64,000 bases of DNA, taken from CAVXGU01 sp963761615 (GTDB lineage Bacteria; Acidobacteriota; Vicinamibacteria; Vicinamibacterales; CAVVIG01). The notes below the pieces were generated by a model that was given only the letters and a program-made list of their open reading frames with translations, did not search any database and had not been told where the DNA came from. The stretch lies in the NCBI GenBank assembly GCA_963761615.1, contig CAVXGU010000003.1, positions 1,364,001-1,428,000 on the forward strand, written 5' to 3'. Positions 34,058-42,099 of this stretch are shown here, one piece after another (position 1 is the stretch's first letter; each line of letters begins with the position of its first letter). Made by a program: the position numbers and the translations under genes.

Positions 34058-35085
34058 CGTTGTCGTCCCGGAGGCGCGAGCGCGTCGGCCAGCAATCCCA
34101 CGCTCACGCCGTAGGCCTGCGCGCAGTTGTAGCCGAGGAGGGCGTCGTAGTTGCGGTAGACGAGGAAGTGGCGCGAGGCGCCGGCGACCAGCGAGGCCTC
34201 GAGCGTGCTCGACGCGGGCAGCGCCCCGCCGTCCGGGAGCCGGACGCCGAGCTCCTCCCAGCGCGCGAGCGGCAGCGGGGCGCTCATCTCGCGCGTGGCG
34301 CCGCACGAGCCGTCGCGCCGGGGCACGTCGGCCACCCGGCGGGCGGCGGCGCGGGTCACGCGCACCTCGCGCCCCCAGCGTTCGCCGTCGTGCCAGCCGT
34401 GGGCGGCCAGGTAATTGGCAATGGAGGCGAACACGTCGGCGCTCGAATGCCAGATGTCGCGGTGGCCGTCGCCGTCGAAGTCCTCCGCGAACTGCAGGTA
34501 GCTGGACGGCATGAACTGGGTCTGGCCCATGGCCCCCGCCCAGGAGCCGCGCATGTCCGCGAGCGCGACGTCGCCACGGCTCAGGATCTCCAGCGCGTTG
34601 AAGAGCTCACGCCGGAAGAGGGCCGGCCGCCTTGCGTCCCAGGCCAGGGTGGCGAGCGCCGCGATCGTCGGATGCCCGCCGGTCGTGCGGCCGAAGTTCG
34701 ACTCCATCCCCCAGACGGCCAGGATCACGCCGGCCGGCACGCGATACCGGGCCGACACCTGCTCGAGGAGCGCCCGGTGCTCGGTCCACATGGCCTCGCC
34801 GGTCCGGCGCGCCTTCGGCGTGACGTGGTTGCGCACGTAGGCCTCGAGCGTGTCGACCTCTTCGGGCTGCGAGCGGTCGTGGTCGATGACGGTGGCCTGC
34901 GGCTCCTCGACGGTCGCCAGCGCCTCGGTGACGATCGGTTCGGGAATGCCGTGGGCGATGGCTTCGGTCCGCACGCCGTCGAGCCACTCGGCGAAGGTCG
35001 GCGTCGTCCTGGGGGCGGTCGACTCCTGGGCAGCCGCGACCGACGCCAGCAGCGACGCCGTCAGGACCGCGCTCAGGAGCCGCAT
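34054..35085 (-). CDS. Lytic murein transglycosylase (MltB/SltB type)
   Basis: A 343-residue periplasmic peptidoglycan lytic enzyme. A signal peptide (MRLLSAVLTASLLASVAAAQ) is followed by the transglycosylase domain: FAEWLDGVRTEAIAHGIPEP, VILAVWGMESNFGRTTGGHP with the catalytic Glu, RGSWAGAMGQTQFMPSSYLQ, EDFDGDGHRDIWHSSADVFA and IANYLAAHGWHDGE. The C-terminal part RHFLVYRNYDALLGYNCAQA is typical of the MltB family. A TACACT hexamer lies 6 nt before the ATG. It heads the transglycosylase-thioredoxin-amidase operon. Confidence 0.94.
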   Translation of the reverse strand: MRLLSAVLTASLLASVAAAQESTAPRTTPTFAEWLDGVRTEAIAHGIPEPIVTEALATVEEPQATVIDHDRSQPEEVDTLEAYVRNHVTPKARRTGEAMWTEHRALLEQVSARYRVPAGVILAVWGMESNFGRTTGGHPTIAALATLAWDARRPALFRRELFNALEILSRGDVALADMRGSWAGAMGQTQFMPSSYLQFAEDFDGDGHRDIWHSSADVFASIANYLAAHGWHDGERWGREVRVTRAAARRVADVPRRDGSCGATREMSAPLPLARWEELGVRLPDGGALPASSTLEASLVAGASRHFLVYRNYDALLGYNCAQAYGVSVGLLADALAPPGRQR

Positions 35086-35091
35086 GAGCCG

Positions 35092-35097
35092 AGTGTA
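35092..35097 (-). promoter_or_regulatory. -10-like TACACT upstream of the transglycosylase operon
   Basis: TACACT ends 6 nt before the ATG on the minus strand, with no room for a ribosome site. It probably drives the three-gene operon as a leaderless message. Confidence 0.5.
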
Positions 35098-35105
35098 CCA
35101 AAGAA

Positions 35106-36659
35106 TCAGTGTGCCGCGACCGAGGCGCGGCTCCGCGGGCGCCGCATCAGCAGGACGAGCGGGATGAAGACGATGAAGAGGATCCCGAGCAGCTGGAAGA
35201 TGCTGACGAACGACACCATCGCCGCCTGCTGGCGGACCATGCCGAAGAGCGCGGCGTAGGCGCGGTTGGTCGCCGTCGCCGCGTCGGCGCCGGCGGCCAT
35301 GAAGCCGGCGCGCAACTGGGTGAACATGAGCTGGCTGCCCGCGCCGTACGGCGTCACGTTCGCGCCGAGCGTGGCGGTGATCGTCTGCTGCCGGCGGGCG
35401 AGCATCGTGCCCGTCGCGGCGATGCCGACGCTGCCGCCGATGTTGCGCATCAGGTTGAAGAGGCTGGTCGCGTTCCCCATCCCTGCGAGCGGGACCTGGT
35501 CCATGGCCACCGTCGTCAGCGGCACGAACAGGAGCGACAGGCCGACGCCCTGGATGAGCTGCGGCCAGAAGATGTCCCAGTAGCCGGCCTGCAGGTTGAG
35601 ATCGGCGAGCCACAGCAGCGTCGCACCGGCGACGAGGAGCCCCGCCGTCAGGAGCTTCCGCGCGTCGATCCGGCCGATGAGCAGGCCCGTGAGCGGCATC
35701 ATGATGAACGCGCCGACGCCGCGCGGTGCCATGGCGATGCCGGCCTGGAGCGCGGGATAGCCGAGCAGCGTCTGCAGCATGATCGGCAGCAGGACCAGGG
35801 ATCCGTACAGCCCGAAGCCGACGACGGTCATGAGGAACACGCCGACCGCGTAGCTGCGCTCCTTGAACACGCGCAGGTCGACGACGGGGTGCTCGGTGCG
35901 CATCTCGTGGATGATCAGGACGACGAGCGTCACGGCGCTCACGATGGCGAGCACGGCGATCGTGCGCGAAGCGAACCAGTCGGCTTCCTGGCCCTTGTCG
36001 AGGACGATCTGGAGCGCGCCGATGCCGACCGCGAGCATGCCGAGGCCCCAGTAGTCGATCCGCCGCGCCGCCTGGCGGATGTAGGCGGGGTCGAAGATGT
36101 AGAGCTGCGTCATCACGATCGACGCGATGCCGACCGGGATGTTGATGTAGAAGATCCAGCGCCACGTGTACGTGTCGGTGAGCCAGCCGCCGAGCACGGG
36201 CCCGAGAATCGGGGCCACGACGATGCCCAGGCCCCAGAACCCCATCGCCTTGCCGCGGTCCTCCGGGGGGAACGCCTCGAGCAGGACGGCCTGCGACACC
36301 GGCTGCAGGGCGCCGCCGGTCGCGCCCTGGATCACCCGGAAGAACACGAGCGACCCCAGCGTGGGCGCGAGGCCGCAGGCGAACGAGGCGGTCGTGAAGC
36401 CGGCCACCGACATCATCAGGAGGTTCTTGCGCCCGAACCGGCTCGCGAGCCACCCGGTCATCGGCAGGATGATCGCGTTGGCCACCAGGTACGAGGTCAG
36501 GACCCACGTCGCTTCGTCGATCGTGGCCGACAGGCTGCCCGCGATGTGGGGCAGCGACACGTTGACCACCGTGGTGTCCAGCACCTCCATGAAGGTGGCG
36601 AACATCACCGAGACCGCGATGATCCACGGGTTGATGGTGGGGATCTCGTGATCGGACAT
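35106..36659 (-). CDS. DHA2-type major facilitator drug exporter (EmrB-like)
   Basis: A 517-residue, 14-TM proton-drug antiporter. Family motifs are visible: FMEVLDTTVVNVSLPHIAG (TM1), LTSYLVANAIILPMTGWLAS, RFGRKNLLM (motif A), FRVIQGATGGALQPVSQAVL (motif B region), GPVLGGWLTDTYTWRWIFYI (motif C and TM5/6 loop), and LMRNIGGSVGIAATGTMLAR. It is the last gene of the operon TolC - HlyD/EmrA - MFS, the standard tripartite layout for export across both membranes. A 10-bp hairpin separates it from the HlyD gene. Confidence 0.93.
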   Translation of the reverse strand: MSDHEIPTINPWIIAVSVMFATFMEVLDTTVVNVSLPHIAGSLSATIDEATWVLTSYLVANAIILPMTGWLASRFGRKNLLMMSVAGFTTASFACGLAPTLGSLVFFRVIQGATGGALQPVSQAVLLEAFPPEDRGKAMGFWGLGIVVAPILGPVLGGWLTDTYTWRWIFYINIPVGIASIVMTQLYIFDPAYIRQAARRIDYWGLGMLAVGIGALQIVLDKGQEADWFASRTIAVLAIVSAVTLVVLIIHEMRTEHPVVDLRVFKERSYAVGVFLMTVVGFGLYGSLVLLPIMLQTLLGYPALQAGIAMAPRGVGAFIMMPLTGLLIGRIDARKLLTAGLLVAGATLLWLADLNLQAGYWDIFWPQLIQGVGLSLLFVPLTTVAMDQVPLAGMGNATSLFNLMRNIGGSVGIAATGTMLARRQQTITATLGANVTPYGAGSQLMFTQLRAGFMAAGADAATATNRAYAALFGMVRQQAAMVSFVSIFQLLGILFIVFIPLVLLMRRPRSRASVAAH

Positions 36660-36705
36660 GGTGGATGGTGAAGGTCGGAAACGGAGGAATGGAGGAGCCG
36701 AGGAA

Positions 36706-36731
36706 CCGGGGAACGTCGCGCCGTTCCCCGG
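36706..36731 (-). terminator. Intercistronic hairpin between the EmrA-like and EmrB-like genes
   Basis: CCGGGGAACG and CGTTCCCCGG form a perfect 10-bp stem around a 6-nt loop in the 90-nt gap. There is no T-tract, so it may be a partial terminator or an mRNA processing or stabilising element that sets the ratio of the two proteins. Confidence 0.5.
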
Positions 36732-36749
36732 TCCCCCGGGCTTCCGGTC

Positions 36750-37982
36750 CTATCTCGTATAGACCGTCGGGGTGACGGACATGCCGGGACGCAACGGGTA
36801 CTCGGGATCGGGCGGCCCGTCGAGCACGATCTTGACCGGGACGCGCTGGACCACCTTCACGAAGTTGCCGGTGGCGTTCTCCGGGGGCAGCAGGCTGAAT
36901 CGCGCGCCCGTGGCGGCGGCGATGCTGTCGACGTGGCCCTGGAAGTCGTGCCCGCCGTAGGTGTCGACCTCGAGGGTCACCCGCTGGCCCACGCGCATGT
37001 TGGTGATCTGGGTCTCCTTGAAATTGGCCGTGACCCACACGTTCTCGAGCGGGACGATCGCGAGCAGGGGCTGGCCCGCCTGGACGACCTGGCCCACGTC
37101 GACCGACTTGCGGCTCACGATCCCCTTGATCGGCGCCTTGACCACCGCGTACTGCAGGTTGAGCTGCGCCTGGGTGAGCGCCGCCTTGGCCTGTTCGACA
37201 CGGGCATCGGCGGCCTGGGCCTGCGCCTTGATCGCCTTGACCTGATCGGGGCCCGTCTCGGCGGCCGACAACCCGGCACGGAACTGCTTCTCGGACGCCT
37301 GCGCCTGCGCCAGGTGACTCTCGGCCACGCGGGTGGCCGCTTCGGCCTCGTGGACCTGCGCCTCGGCCGAGTCGACGGTGGCGCGCTGGGCGTCGGCCTT
37401 GGCCGTCGCGGCGTCGAACTGCTGCTGGGAGACCTCGTCCTTGGCGAGGAGGGGCCGCAGGCGCTCGGCGTCCTTGGCCGCCTGGGTGGCATTGGCTTCG
37501 GTCTCGCGCTGGTGCGCCTGCGCGCTGACGAGCCGGGCCTTGGCGGCTTCGATCTCGCGCTCGGCGGCGACGACGGCGCTCGCCGCCTGGGCGACGCCGC
37601 TCTGGGCCGAGGTGATGTCGCTGGCCGTCGTCGCGCTCGTGATCGGCACGCCGCTCCCGGCGGCCGCCGCGGCGGCCTCCGCGCTGGCGAGCTCGGCCTG
37701 CGCCTTCTCGACCGCGACGTTGAAGTCGCGCGGGTCGAGCTCGACGATCGTGTCACCCGCGTTGACGGCCTGGTTGTCGTTCACCGCCACGCGGACCACG
37801 GTGCCGCCGACCCGCGCCGCGATCGGCGTCACGTGCCCGTCGATCTCCGCATCGTCGGTCGACTCGCGGCCCGCGGTGACCCACAGCCAGGCCGCGACCG
37901 CGATGATGATGACGAGCGCGGCGGCGCCGATCATCCTGATCCGGCGCCGGTTCTGCCCGCTCATGTCCGTTGATTCCGCCAT
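36750..37982 (-). CDS. HlyD/EmrA-type membrane fusion protein
   Basis: A 410-residue periplasmic adaptor. A cytoplasmic Arg-rich N-terminus and one TM (RMIGAAALVIIIAVAAWLWV) are followed by the lipoyl half motif GHVTPIAARVGGTVVRVAVN. A very long Ala/Glu-rich coiled coil (about 85-260) is next, then the second lipoyl half VVKAPIKGIVSRKSVDVGQV and the beta domain VWVTANFKETQITNMRVGQR. The hairpin length fits contact with the TolC-type protein encoded just upstream, whose stop overlaps this ATG (TGATG). Confidence 0.93.
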   Translation of the reverse strand: MAESTDMSGQNRRRIRMIGAAALVIIIAVAAWLWVTAGRESTDDAEIDGHVTPIAARVGGTVVRVAVNDNQAVNAGDTIVELDPRDFNVAVEKAQAELASAEAAAAAAGSGVPITSATTASDITSAQSGVAQAASAVVAAEREIEAAKARLVSAQAHQRETEANATQAAKDAERLRPLLAKDEVSQQQFDAATAKADAQRATVDSAEAQVHEAEAATRVAESHLAQAQASEKQFRAGLSAAETGPDQVKAIKAQAQAADARVEQAKAALTQAQLNLQYAVVKAPIKGIVSRKSVDVGQVVQAGQPLLAIVPLENVWVTANFKETQITNMRVGQRVTLEVDTYGGHDFQGHVDSIAAATGARFSLLPPENATGNFVKVVQRVPVKIVLDGPPDPEYPLRPGMSVTPTVYTR

Positions 37983-39367
37983 CAGTGCAGTCCTCCGAGA
38001 AGACGACGCGTCAAGTCTTCGGCGCCGCCGATGCTGCGCGCGAGCACGGCCTTGCTGACGTTGAAGCGGTAGAGCGCGCCGGTGTACTGCTCGTTGGCCA
38101 GCGCCACGGCCTGCTGGGCCTGCACCACCTCGATGTTGTCGCCGACGCCCGCCGAGAAGCGATCGCGCGCCTGGGTGAGCTCGTCGTTCGCCAGTTGACG
38201 CGCGCGGTCCGCCACCCGGAGCTGCTGCTCGCTCGCGTCCAGGTTCAGGAAGGCGGTGCGCACTTCGTAGTAGATGCTCGCCTTCATGTCGTCGGATTCC
38301 GCCCGGCGGTCGCGGAGCGCGGCGTCGGCCTCCGCCAGCTTGCCGCGGGTGCGTCCGCCCTGCAGGATCGGGACCGTGACGGCGCCGGTCACGCTGAAGG
38401 TGCCGTGCGAATCACCCACCGAGAGTCCGATGTCGCCGTAGTCGGCGTTGACCTTCGCCGACGGAAGCGCCTCGCCGACCACCGCGCGCCGCGAGGCCTC
38501 GGCCGCCTTCACGCGCTCCTGCGCCGCGAGGTAGTCGGGACGCGACTGGTACGCCTGATCGAGGGCGTCCTGGAGCGTCTGGTTGGGCATCGGCACGTAC
38601 GGGACGGTGTCGACCAGGGTGAACGTCTGGCCCAGCGGAAGCCCGATCACGTGCGCGAGGTCGAGCTTCGCGGTTTCGAGATCGTTGGTGGCGGCGGTCA
38701 CGCCCTGGCGCTCGTTGCCGAGCTGGACCTCCGCGCGCACGACGTCGATGCCCGCGACGAGGCCGGCGTTCTTCATGTCGACCGCCTGATCGTACAGCGC
38801 CTGCGCCGTCTGCTGCTGGGCGTTCGCCGACTCGACGCGCGAGTGCGCCGCGAGCGCCCGCAGGTACAGGTTCGCGGTCACCAGGACGACGAGGTCGCGC
38901 GCGCTGTCGGCCGAGTGTTTCGCGGCCTCGACGTTGTGCGCCTCGGCGCGGGCGTTGTTGATCGCGTGCAGGTCGAACACCGACTGCGACAGGTAGAGCC
39001 GGGCGTCGAAGACGTTGAACGGCCCGACGACGGGCGGCACGCCGGCCGGCAGGGGAAAGCCGAACGCCTTGAGGTTCACCTGCTCCCGCTCCTCGGACAC
39101 GCGGCCGCTCAGGTTCGGCAGCAGATCGGCCATGGCCTGCCACCGGCTGCCCTGCGCCCGGTCGACGTCGTGGTCGGCCAGGAGCATCCCGAGGTTGTGG
39201 GCGATGCCGCGGTCGATCGCATCGAGCAAGGTCAACGACAGGCTCGCCCCCGGCGCTTGCGCGTCGGGCACGCCGCCCTGGAAGGCGGGGGGAGCGGTCG
39301 GGGTCTGCGCGGTCGCGGGCGCGGCAACCAGCAGGATCGCCAGCAGGCCCGGGAATGCGGCTCTCAC
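37982..39367 (-). CDS. TolC-family outer-membrane efflux protein
   Basis: A 461-residue outer-membrane channel. A signal peptide (VRAAFPGLLAILLVAAPATA) precedes two OEP repeats: SLSLTLLDAIDRGIAHNLGM, LLPNLSGRVSEEREQ and RLYLSQSVFDLHAINNAR in the first, then LDQAYQSRPDYLAAQERVKA, LPSAKVNADYGDIGLSV and VPILQGGRTRGKLAEADAAL in the second. It ends with ARDRFSAGVGDNIEVVQAQQ. The GTG start at 39367 is preceded by AAAGGA at a suitable distance and keeps the full signal peptide. It is the first gene of the efflux operon. Confidence 0.93.
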   Translation of the reverse strand: MRAAFPGLLAILLVAAPATAQTPTAPPAFQGGVPDAQAPGASLSLTLLDAIDRGIAHNLGMLLADHDVDRAQGSRWQAMADLLPNLSGRVSEEREQVNLKAFGFPLPAGVPPVVGPFNVFDARLYLSQSVFDLHAINNARAEAHNVEAAKHSADSARDLVVLVTANLYLRALAAHSRVESANAQQQTAQALYDQAVDMKNAGLVAGIDVVRAEVQLGNERQGVTAATNDLETAKLDLAHVIGLPLGQTFTLVDTVPYVPMPNQTLQDALDQAYQSRPDYLAAQERVKAAEASRRAVVGEALPSAKVNADYGDIGLSVGDSHGTFSVTGAVTVPILQGGRTRGKLAEADAALRDRRAESDDMKASIYYEVRTAFLNLDASEQQLRVADRARQLANDELTQARDRFSAGVGDNIEVVQAQQAVALANEQYTGALYRFNVSKAVLARSIGGAEDLTRRLLGGLH

Positions 39368-39525
39368 GTCAGTCCTTTCTCGCCTGCGCACTCGACGAGC
39401 GGACCGACAACGGCGGTCGAGGGATCGCCAGGCGTCGCGGCCAGACGTGACCGCGGCTATTAGGGTACTACGACGCTTCGAGCGCCTCTCAAGGTTCTCG
39501 CGGGGTCCGCCGGCGGCAACCGCTC

Positions 39526-39822
39526 GTGCGCCGACCTTTAGGTCTGCTGACCAGAAGCGAGGCGGCCCCGGTCCATCCGGAGGCCCTCGAGGCGGCCTGC
39601 AGCGAGTTCGCCGCGCTGCTCGCCCAGCGCACGGAACTCGACCGCCGCATCGCAGAACTCTCGCAGACCGTGGGCACCCACGTCCGCCTGTGCGGCTACC
39701 CCGGTCCCGGCAAGCCGGCCTACCAGGCCGTCGTAACCCGCACGGTCGTGCTCTCGCGCGAGACGGCCAAGGAGCTGTTCGGCGATCGCCGCAAGACGAA
39801 GAAAGGCACGCCGCGCAGCTGA
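39526..39822 (+). CDS. Small protein of unknown function
   Basis: A 98-residue reading frame with strongly G/C-ending codons from about residue 15 onward, which suggests real coding. It has a short helical, coiled-coil-like part (FAALLAQRTELDRRIAELSQ) and a tail TVVLSRETAKELFGDRRKTK. There is no signal peptide or recognised motif. The proposed GTG start lies at the edge of a degenerate GACCT/AGGTC repeat, so the true start may be further in. It stands between the efflux operon (divergent) and the response regulator. Confidence 0.5.
   Translation: MRRPLGLLTRSEAAPVHPEALEAACSEFAALLAQRTELDRRIAELSQTVGTHVRLCGYPGPGKPAYQAVVTRTVVLSRETAKELFGDRRKTKKGTPRS
39533..39544. repeat. Degenerate copy of the GACCT-AGGTC dispersed repeat
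   Basis: GACCT-TT-AGGTC followed by CTGCTGACCAGAAG resembles one half of the double hairpin at 54125-54168 and has a shorter stem. Confidence 0.4.
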
Positions 39823-39832
39823 TCGCGAAACG

Positions 39833-39903
39833 CCCCGCATCCAGCACCCCGCATCCGGTGCCCGGTGCCCGCACCCGGTGCCCGTCACCCGGTGCCCGGC
39901 ACC
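39833..39903. repeat. Intergenic GGTGCCC/GGCACC microrepeat
   Basis: The stretch is built of imperfect 7-10 nt units (CCGGTGCCC, CCGGCACC, CAGCACCCCG) directly before the response-regulator promoter. A similar run lies at 54206-54270. It is not coding. Confidence 0.6.
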
Positions 39904-39905
39904 TG

Positions 39906-39911
39906 TATCAT
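39906..39911 (+). promoter_or_regulatory. -10-like TATCAT upstream of the response regulator
   Basis: TATCAT ends 6 nt before the ATG at 39918, with no ribosome site, again suggesting a leaderless message. Confidence 0.5.
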
Positions 39912-39917
39912 CGAATC

Positions 39918-40589
39918 ATGCGCGTGCTGCTCGTCGAGGACGACGAGACGATCGCCGCGTTCGTCTCCGAAGGCCTCCGCGAGGCCGGCTTCGCGGTGGA
40001 TCATGCCGCCGACGGAGAGGCCGGTCTGCAGGCGGGACAGCGCCAGGCCTACGACGCCGCCATCGTCGATCTGATGCTGCCGCGCCGGGACGGGCTGTCG
40101 GTCATCGACGCCTGGCGGCGCGCGGGCATCACGACGCCCGTGCTGATCCTGAGCGCACGGCGCAGCGTCGACGACCGCGTCCGCGGCCTCCAGGCCGGGG
40201 GCGACGACTACCTGATCAAGCCCTTCGCGTTCGCCGAGCTCCTGGCGCGGGTCCAGGCGCTGGTCCGCCGCGCCACCCGTCCGTCGGAGGCGTCGACGCT
40301 CACCGTCGACGACGTGGTGCTCGATCTGCTGTCGCGCCGCGTCACGCGCGGCGGCGCGCCGCTCGAGCTCCGGCCGCGCGAGTTCACGCTGCTCGAGTAC
40401 CTGATGCGGAACGCCGGTCACGTCGTCTCGAAGACGATGATCCTGTCCCACGTCTGGGAGTACACGTTCGATCCGCAGACGAACGTCGTCGACGTGCTGG
40501 TGAGCCGCCTGCGCGAGAAGCTCGATCGGCCGTTCGAGAAGAAGTTGCTGCACACGGTGCGGGGCGTGGGATATGTCCTCAGGTCCTGA
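39918..40589 (+). CDS. OmpR/PhoB-family response regulator
   Basis: A 223-residue two-component regulator. The receiver domain has acidic pair EDDE (7-10), phospho-acceptor Asp51 in AAIVDLMLPRRDG, LILSAR and Lys102 in DDYLIKPF. The C-terminal winged helix shows LELRPREFTLLEYLMRNAGH, ILSHVWEYTFDPQTNVVDVL and VRGVGYVLRS. The kinase gene overlaps its 3' end by 17 nt. Possible targets are the adjacent efflux operon or htrA, but only proximity supports this. Confidence 0.95.
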   Translation: MRVLLVEDDETIAAFVSEGLREAGFAVDHAADGEAGLQAGQRQAYDAAIVDLMLPRRDGLSVIDAWRRAGITTPVLILSARRSVDDRVRGLQAGGDDYLIKPFAFAELLARVQALVRRATRPSEASTLTVDDVVLDLLSRRVTRGGAPLELRPREFTLLEYLMRNAGHVVSKTMILSHVWEYTFDPQTNVVDVLVSRLREKLDRPFEKKLLHTVRGVGYVLRS

Positions 40590-41929
40590 CGGTGCGCCGG
40601 AGCGGCTCGGGCCGCCCTTCACGCGGACGTTCGGCCTGCGCCTCGGGCTCTGGTACGCGACGCTGTTCGTCGTGGGCTCGATGGCGATCGTGGGGCTGAC
40701 CTACGTCCTCGCGGCGTCCTCGCTCGCCGAACGTGACCGGCAGATCATCCAGGGGAAGCTCGGCGAGTACGCGGCGGTCTACGAGCAGGGCGGCATCGGC
40801 GCGCTCGAGGACACGGTCCGCGCCGAGCAGGCGACCGCGCCCGAGCGGCTGTTCGTCCGCGTGGTCGACGACGGGGCCGAGACGGTCCTCGTGGGCATGC
40901 CGAGCGGCTGGGATCCCTCGGACCTGGAGACGGGATCGCTCCGCATGGCCGACGGCACGCTGGTGCAGGTCGGGAAGAGCACCGAGGCCCGGCGCGACGT
41001 GCTGTCGCGGTTCCGGGCGGCGCTCGGCCTGGTCACGCTCTCCATCGTCGTCATCGCGTTCGCCGGCGGGCTCCTCGTCACGCGATCGGCGCTGCAGCCG
41101 ATCCGCCGGCTGAACGACACGGTCCGGCGGATCATCAGGACGGGCCGGACCGACGCCCGCGTGCCCCTCGCCGGGGGCGCCGGCCGGGGCGACGCAATCG
41201 CCGAGCTGACGTCACTTTTCAACCTGATGCTCGATCGCATCGAGGGCCTGGTGTCGGCGATGCGGGGCTCGCTCGACAACGTGTCGCACGACCTCAAGAC
41301 GCCGCTCGCGCGGCTGCGCGGGCGCGCCGAGCTGGCGCTGGCGGGCACGCCGGACCTCGAGCGTTCCCGCGAGGCGCTGGCGGACTGCGTCGAGGAGACC
41401 GACCGCGTCCTGGTGATGCTCGACACGCTGATGGACATCAGCGAGGCCGAAAGCGGGACGCTGCAGCTCAGGCGCGAGCCGGTCCGCCTGGTCGAGGTCG
41501 CGACGCGCGCGGTGGATCTCTACCACGACGCGGCAGACGTGAAGGGCGTCACGCTGACGCTCGACGCCGGCGCCGACCCGATCGTCGAGGCGGACCGGCC
41601 CCGTCTCGAGCAGGTGGCCGCCAACTTGATCGACAACGCCGTCAAATACACCGGCGCGGGCGGCCGGGTGACCGTGCGCGTGCGGGGAGCCGCGGACGAG
41701 GCCGTGCTGCAGGTCGAGGACACCGGGACGGGCATCCCCTCCGGCGAGATTCGGGCACATCTGGGACCGCCTGTTCCGCGGCGACGCGAGCCGGAGCGCG
41801 CGTGGACTCGGCCTGGGGCTGAGCCTCGTCAAGGCCGTCGTCGAGGCGCACGGCGGACGGGTTTCGGTCGCGAGCGAGGTCGGCCGCGGCTCGATTTTCG
41901 AGGTGCATCTGCCCGTCCGTCCGGTCTGA
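40573..41929 (+). CDS. Two-component sensor histidine kinase, one frameshift
   Basis: The corrected product is 451 residues. Two TM segments (about 27-49 and 151-170) flank a ~100-residue periplasmic domain. HAMP (about 170-225) leads to the dimerisation/phosphoacceptor motif NVSHDLKTPLARLRGRAEL with His239. The ATP-binding domain has the N box NLIDNAVKYTGAG, the G1 box VEDTGTGIP and, after correction, IWDRLFRGDASRSARGLGLG and LSLVKAVVEAHGG. One extra G in the GGG at 41753-41755 shifts the frame after GEIR. It overlaps the regulator gene, as is usual for cognate pairs. Confidence 0.9.
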
Positions 41930-41963
41930 CGCCGGCGGCGAGAGGGCGGCGTGACAACCTTTC

Positions 41964-41994
41964 ACAGCTGTAATGCGGAGGCAACGTCTCCGCA
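41964..41994. promoter_or_regulatory. Palindrome and hairpin between the kinase and htrA genes
   Basis: A perfect 8-bp palindrome ACAGCTGT (41964-41971) is followed by a 7-bp stem TGCGGAG/CTCCGCA with a 7-nt loop (41974-41994). The hairpin could end the two-component transcript. The palindrome lies in the likely htrA promoter region and could be a regulator site. No T-run follows. Confidence 0.4.
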
Positions 41995-42099
41995 AGGTTC
42001 CCCGCCGTCTAAACCTCATGAGCGGGCCAGGACGACCGGGCGACACGCTCTTTCTCGGGGGACGGCGGACCGGACGGCCCGCCTGAAAGGATCAGAATC

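Noticed and set aside
39833..39903. GGTGCCC/GGCACC repeats as a possible CRISPR array
   Set aside because: Units are 7-10 nt, imperfect and without unique spacers of constant length. No cas gene is nearby.
3285..41755. Programmed frameshifting or pseudogenisation as the cause of the eight broken genes
   Set aside because: There are no slippery heptamers with downstream structures, the sites include essential ligA, and both sides of each break stay fully conserved. Error in the sequence is simpler.
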